Below, one piece after another: positions 23,999 to 24,923 of a stretch of DNA of 24,923 bases. The stretch comes from an uncultured Alistipes sp. (GTDB lineage: Bacteria > Bacteroidota > Bacteroidia > Bacteroidales > Rikenellaceae). The translations under genes and the position numbers were made by a program. The stretch is taken from NCBI GenBank assembly GCA_904502075.1, contig CAJGDL010000006.1, forward strand, positions 1-24,923, in the 5' to 3' direction. Under the pieces are notes generated by a model. The model saw only the letters and a program-made list of their open reading frames with translations, searched no databases and was not told the origin of the DNA. Numbering within the stretch: position 1 is the stretch's first letter; the number at the start of each line of letters is the position of its first letter.

Positions 23999-24923
23999 TT
24001 ACGAGTTAAGCCACTGGTGGAGCAGGGCGATGGCCAAATACTTCTGCTCGTCGGGCAGGGTGAGGATGCGGGCGCGGTGGCTGCCGGCGGGATCGACAAA
24101 GTAGCGCATCTGCTCCTTTCCCGATGCGGCCCATCCGGCCCCGGGAGCCGTCCAAGGATCATCCTCGCCATAGATCAGGAGCATCTTCGGATCGTTGTTT
24201 TTCAAATACTTGCGCATCTTTTTATAGAGCGTCTTATCGAACTTCACGCGGCGCAACTCCTCGGGGACAAAGATCTTGCGCAGGTAATCCTTCGCCGACT
24301 TCAACTCGATCAAGCCCTTGAAGGGGGTGAGGTCGTAGGGATAGTAACCGAGCTCCTTGGCCGCCTGCACGAAGAACGAGGCATTGGCCGTGCCGATGGA
24401 GAAGTAGTCGGGGTCGACCGCCTTGATCAGGAAGTCGGCCAGCACCTCATCCGAGGCGGTCAGGGCGGGCTGAACGGCCGGATCGGTTCCCCACTGCCAG
24501 AGCGAGAAGGAGTACTCCAAGACACAGTAGTCGAAGACCTCGCGCAGAGGGATGCGGAACGAGAGGTTGTGATCCGTGCAGTACTTCTCAAAGAGGGGCA
24601 TCAGCCGATCCTTGCGGCGCAGGAGCTCCTTCTGGAACTCCTCCACCACGGCCCGCTTCTCGGGGGTAGAGACCTCTCGGAGGAAGGGGTTGAAACGCTT
24701 ATCCTCGCGCGAGGTGCAGACGGGCCCCACATAGGGGACATAGATATCGACATCACCCGGGTAGAAGGTGGCATAGAGCATCGTCGTGGTGCCGCCCTTG
24801 CTGATGCCCGAGGCGATCCACTTCGAGGGGTAAAGTTGCGCGAAGAGAGTCTTGATGGCGTGGAGGTCGTGGGCCGAATTTTCGGCCGTGAGGTGGTCCC
24901 AATCGGGGTTCTCGGGCATCGAA
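23999..24923 (-). CDS. S28/S37-like secreted serine peptidase (5' truncated)
   Basis: The C-terminal 307 residues or so of an alpha/beta-hydrolase peptidase; the frame continues off the right edge, so the signal peptide and first part are missing. The nucleophile is in SGISKGGTTT (Ser40 counting from the ATG at 24919), the acidic residue in IYGEDDPWTA and the His in PAGSHRARI, in correct order for a Ser-Asp-His triad. The segment DIYVPYVGPV after the nucleophile and a helical lid in the middle match the Bacteroidota proteins annotated as S28 family or PS-10/S37 tripeptidyl aminopeptidases. It probably trims peptides from their N-termini in the periplasm. It has its own terminator and no visible link to the SusC/D block. 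Confidence 0.85.
   Translation of the reverse strand, partial: SMPENPDWDHLTAENSAHDLHAIKTLFAQLYPSKWIASGISKGGTTTMLYATFYPGDVDIYVPYVGPVCTSREDKRFNPFLREVSTPEKRAVVEEFQKELLRRKDRLMPLFEKYCTDHNLSFRIPLREVFDYCVLEYSFSLWQWGTDPAVQPALTASDEVLADFLIKAVDPDYFSIGTANASFFVQAAKELGYYPYDLTPFKGLIELKSAKDYLRKIFVPEELRRVKFDKTLYKKMRKYLKNNDPKMLLIYGEDDPWTAPGAGWAASGKEQMRYFVDPAGSHRARILTLPDEQKYLAIALLHQWLNS

Noticed and set aside
1..24923. CRISPR arrays, tRNA or rRNA genes, insertion sequences, integrase sites
   Set aside because: No spaced direct repeats, cloverleaf-like genes, transposase or integrase coding regions, or terminal inverted repeats were recognised.

Overview
The window looks like chromosomal DNA of a GC-rich gut Bacteroidota, most plausibly Rikenellaceae/Alistipes. 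This is inferred from SusC/SusD pairs, A-rich start contexts without strong Shine-Dalgarno sites, TAnnTTTG-type -7 promoter elements, many Cys-anchored lipoproteins and GC-rich coding DNA separated by AT-rich spacers. No tRNA, rRNA, CRISPR array, insertion sequence or phage gene was seen. Both edges cut genes: a ROK protein on the left and a serine peptidase on the right.

Layout. Positions 3-2093 hold the 3' part of a ROK-family protein (probably a sugar-responsive repressor) and an AmpG-like MFS permease, read as one unit. An AT-rich spacer carries a good Bacteroidota promoter (2250-2280). Thirteen same-strand genes follow to 22223: a lipoprotein phosphodiester glycosidase (NAGPA fold), a GHL10-type 'family 10' TIM-barrel lipoprotein, SusC, SusD, a DUF5018-type surface lipoprotein, a second GHL10 lipoprotein carrying an FN3-like module, a secreted SGNH esterase, a DUF5009 membrane acyltransferase-like protein, a DUF4434 TIM-barrel protein, an N-acylglucosamine 2-epimerase, a calcineurin-like phosphoesterase, a lipoprotein FAD oxidoreductase and a CE2-like SGNH lipoprotein. 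The last four are packed with gaps of 2, 1 and -1 bases. A perfect 19-bp hairpin terminator (22260-22302) closes the block. Beyond it, on the minus strand, are ordinary genes: a class I/II aminotransferase, an HU-type DNA-binding protein with its own promoter, and an S28/S37-like peptidase with its terminator.

How the genes may work together. The block has the architecture of a polysaccharide utilization locus (SusC/D, surface lipoproteins, periplasmic enzymes, inner-membrane permease, cytoplasmic finishing enzymes, sugar-sensing regulator). However, it contains none of the glycoside hydrolase families I would expect, and no HTCS, SusR or ECF/anti-sigma sensor. The visible chemistry is cleavage of a sugar-phosphodiester, phosphate-ester hydrolysis, de-esterification by two unrelated SGNH enzymes, possible amino-sugar acetylation, redox chemistry on an exported flavoprotein, and 2-epimerisation of an N-acyl hexosamine. 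My inference is a system for an acylated, phosphodiester-containing amino-sugar glycan such as a bacterial capsule, teichoic acid-like polymer or phosphoglycan. The substrate is not shown by the sequence.

Details worth attention are a G9 tract in the SusC signal peptide, an ATT codon where the first SGNH enzyme should start, short in-frame losses in the SusC plug, hairpins in front of both GHL10 genes, and an SLH-like tail on the flavoprotein.
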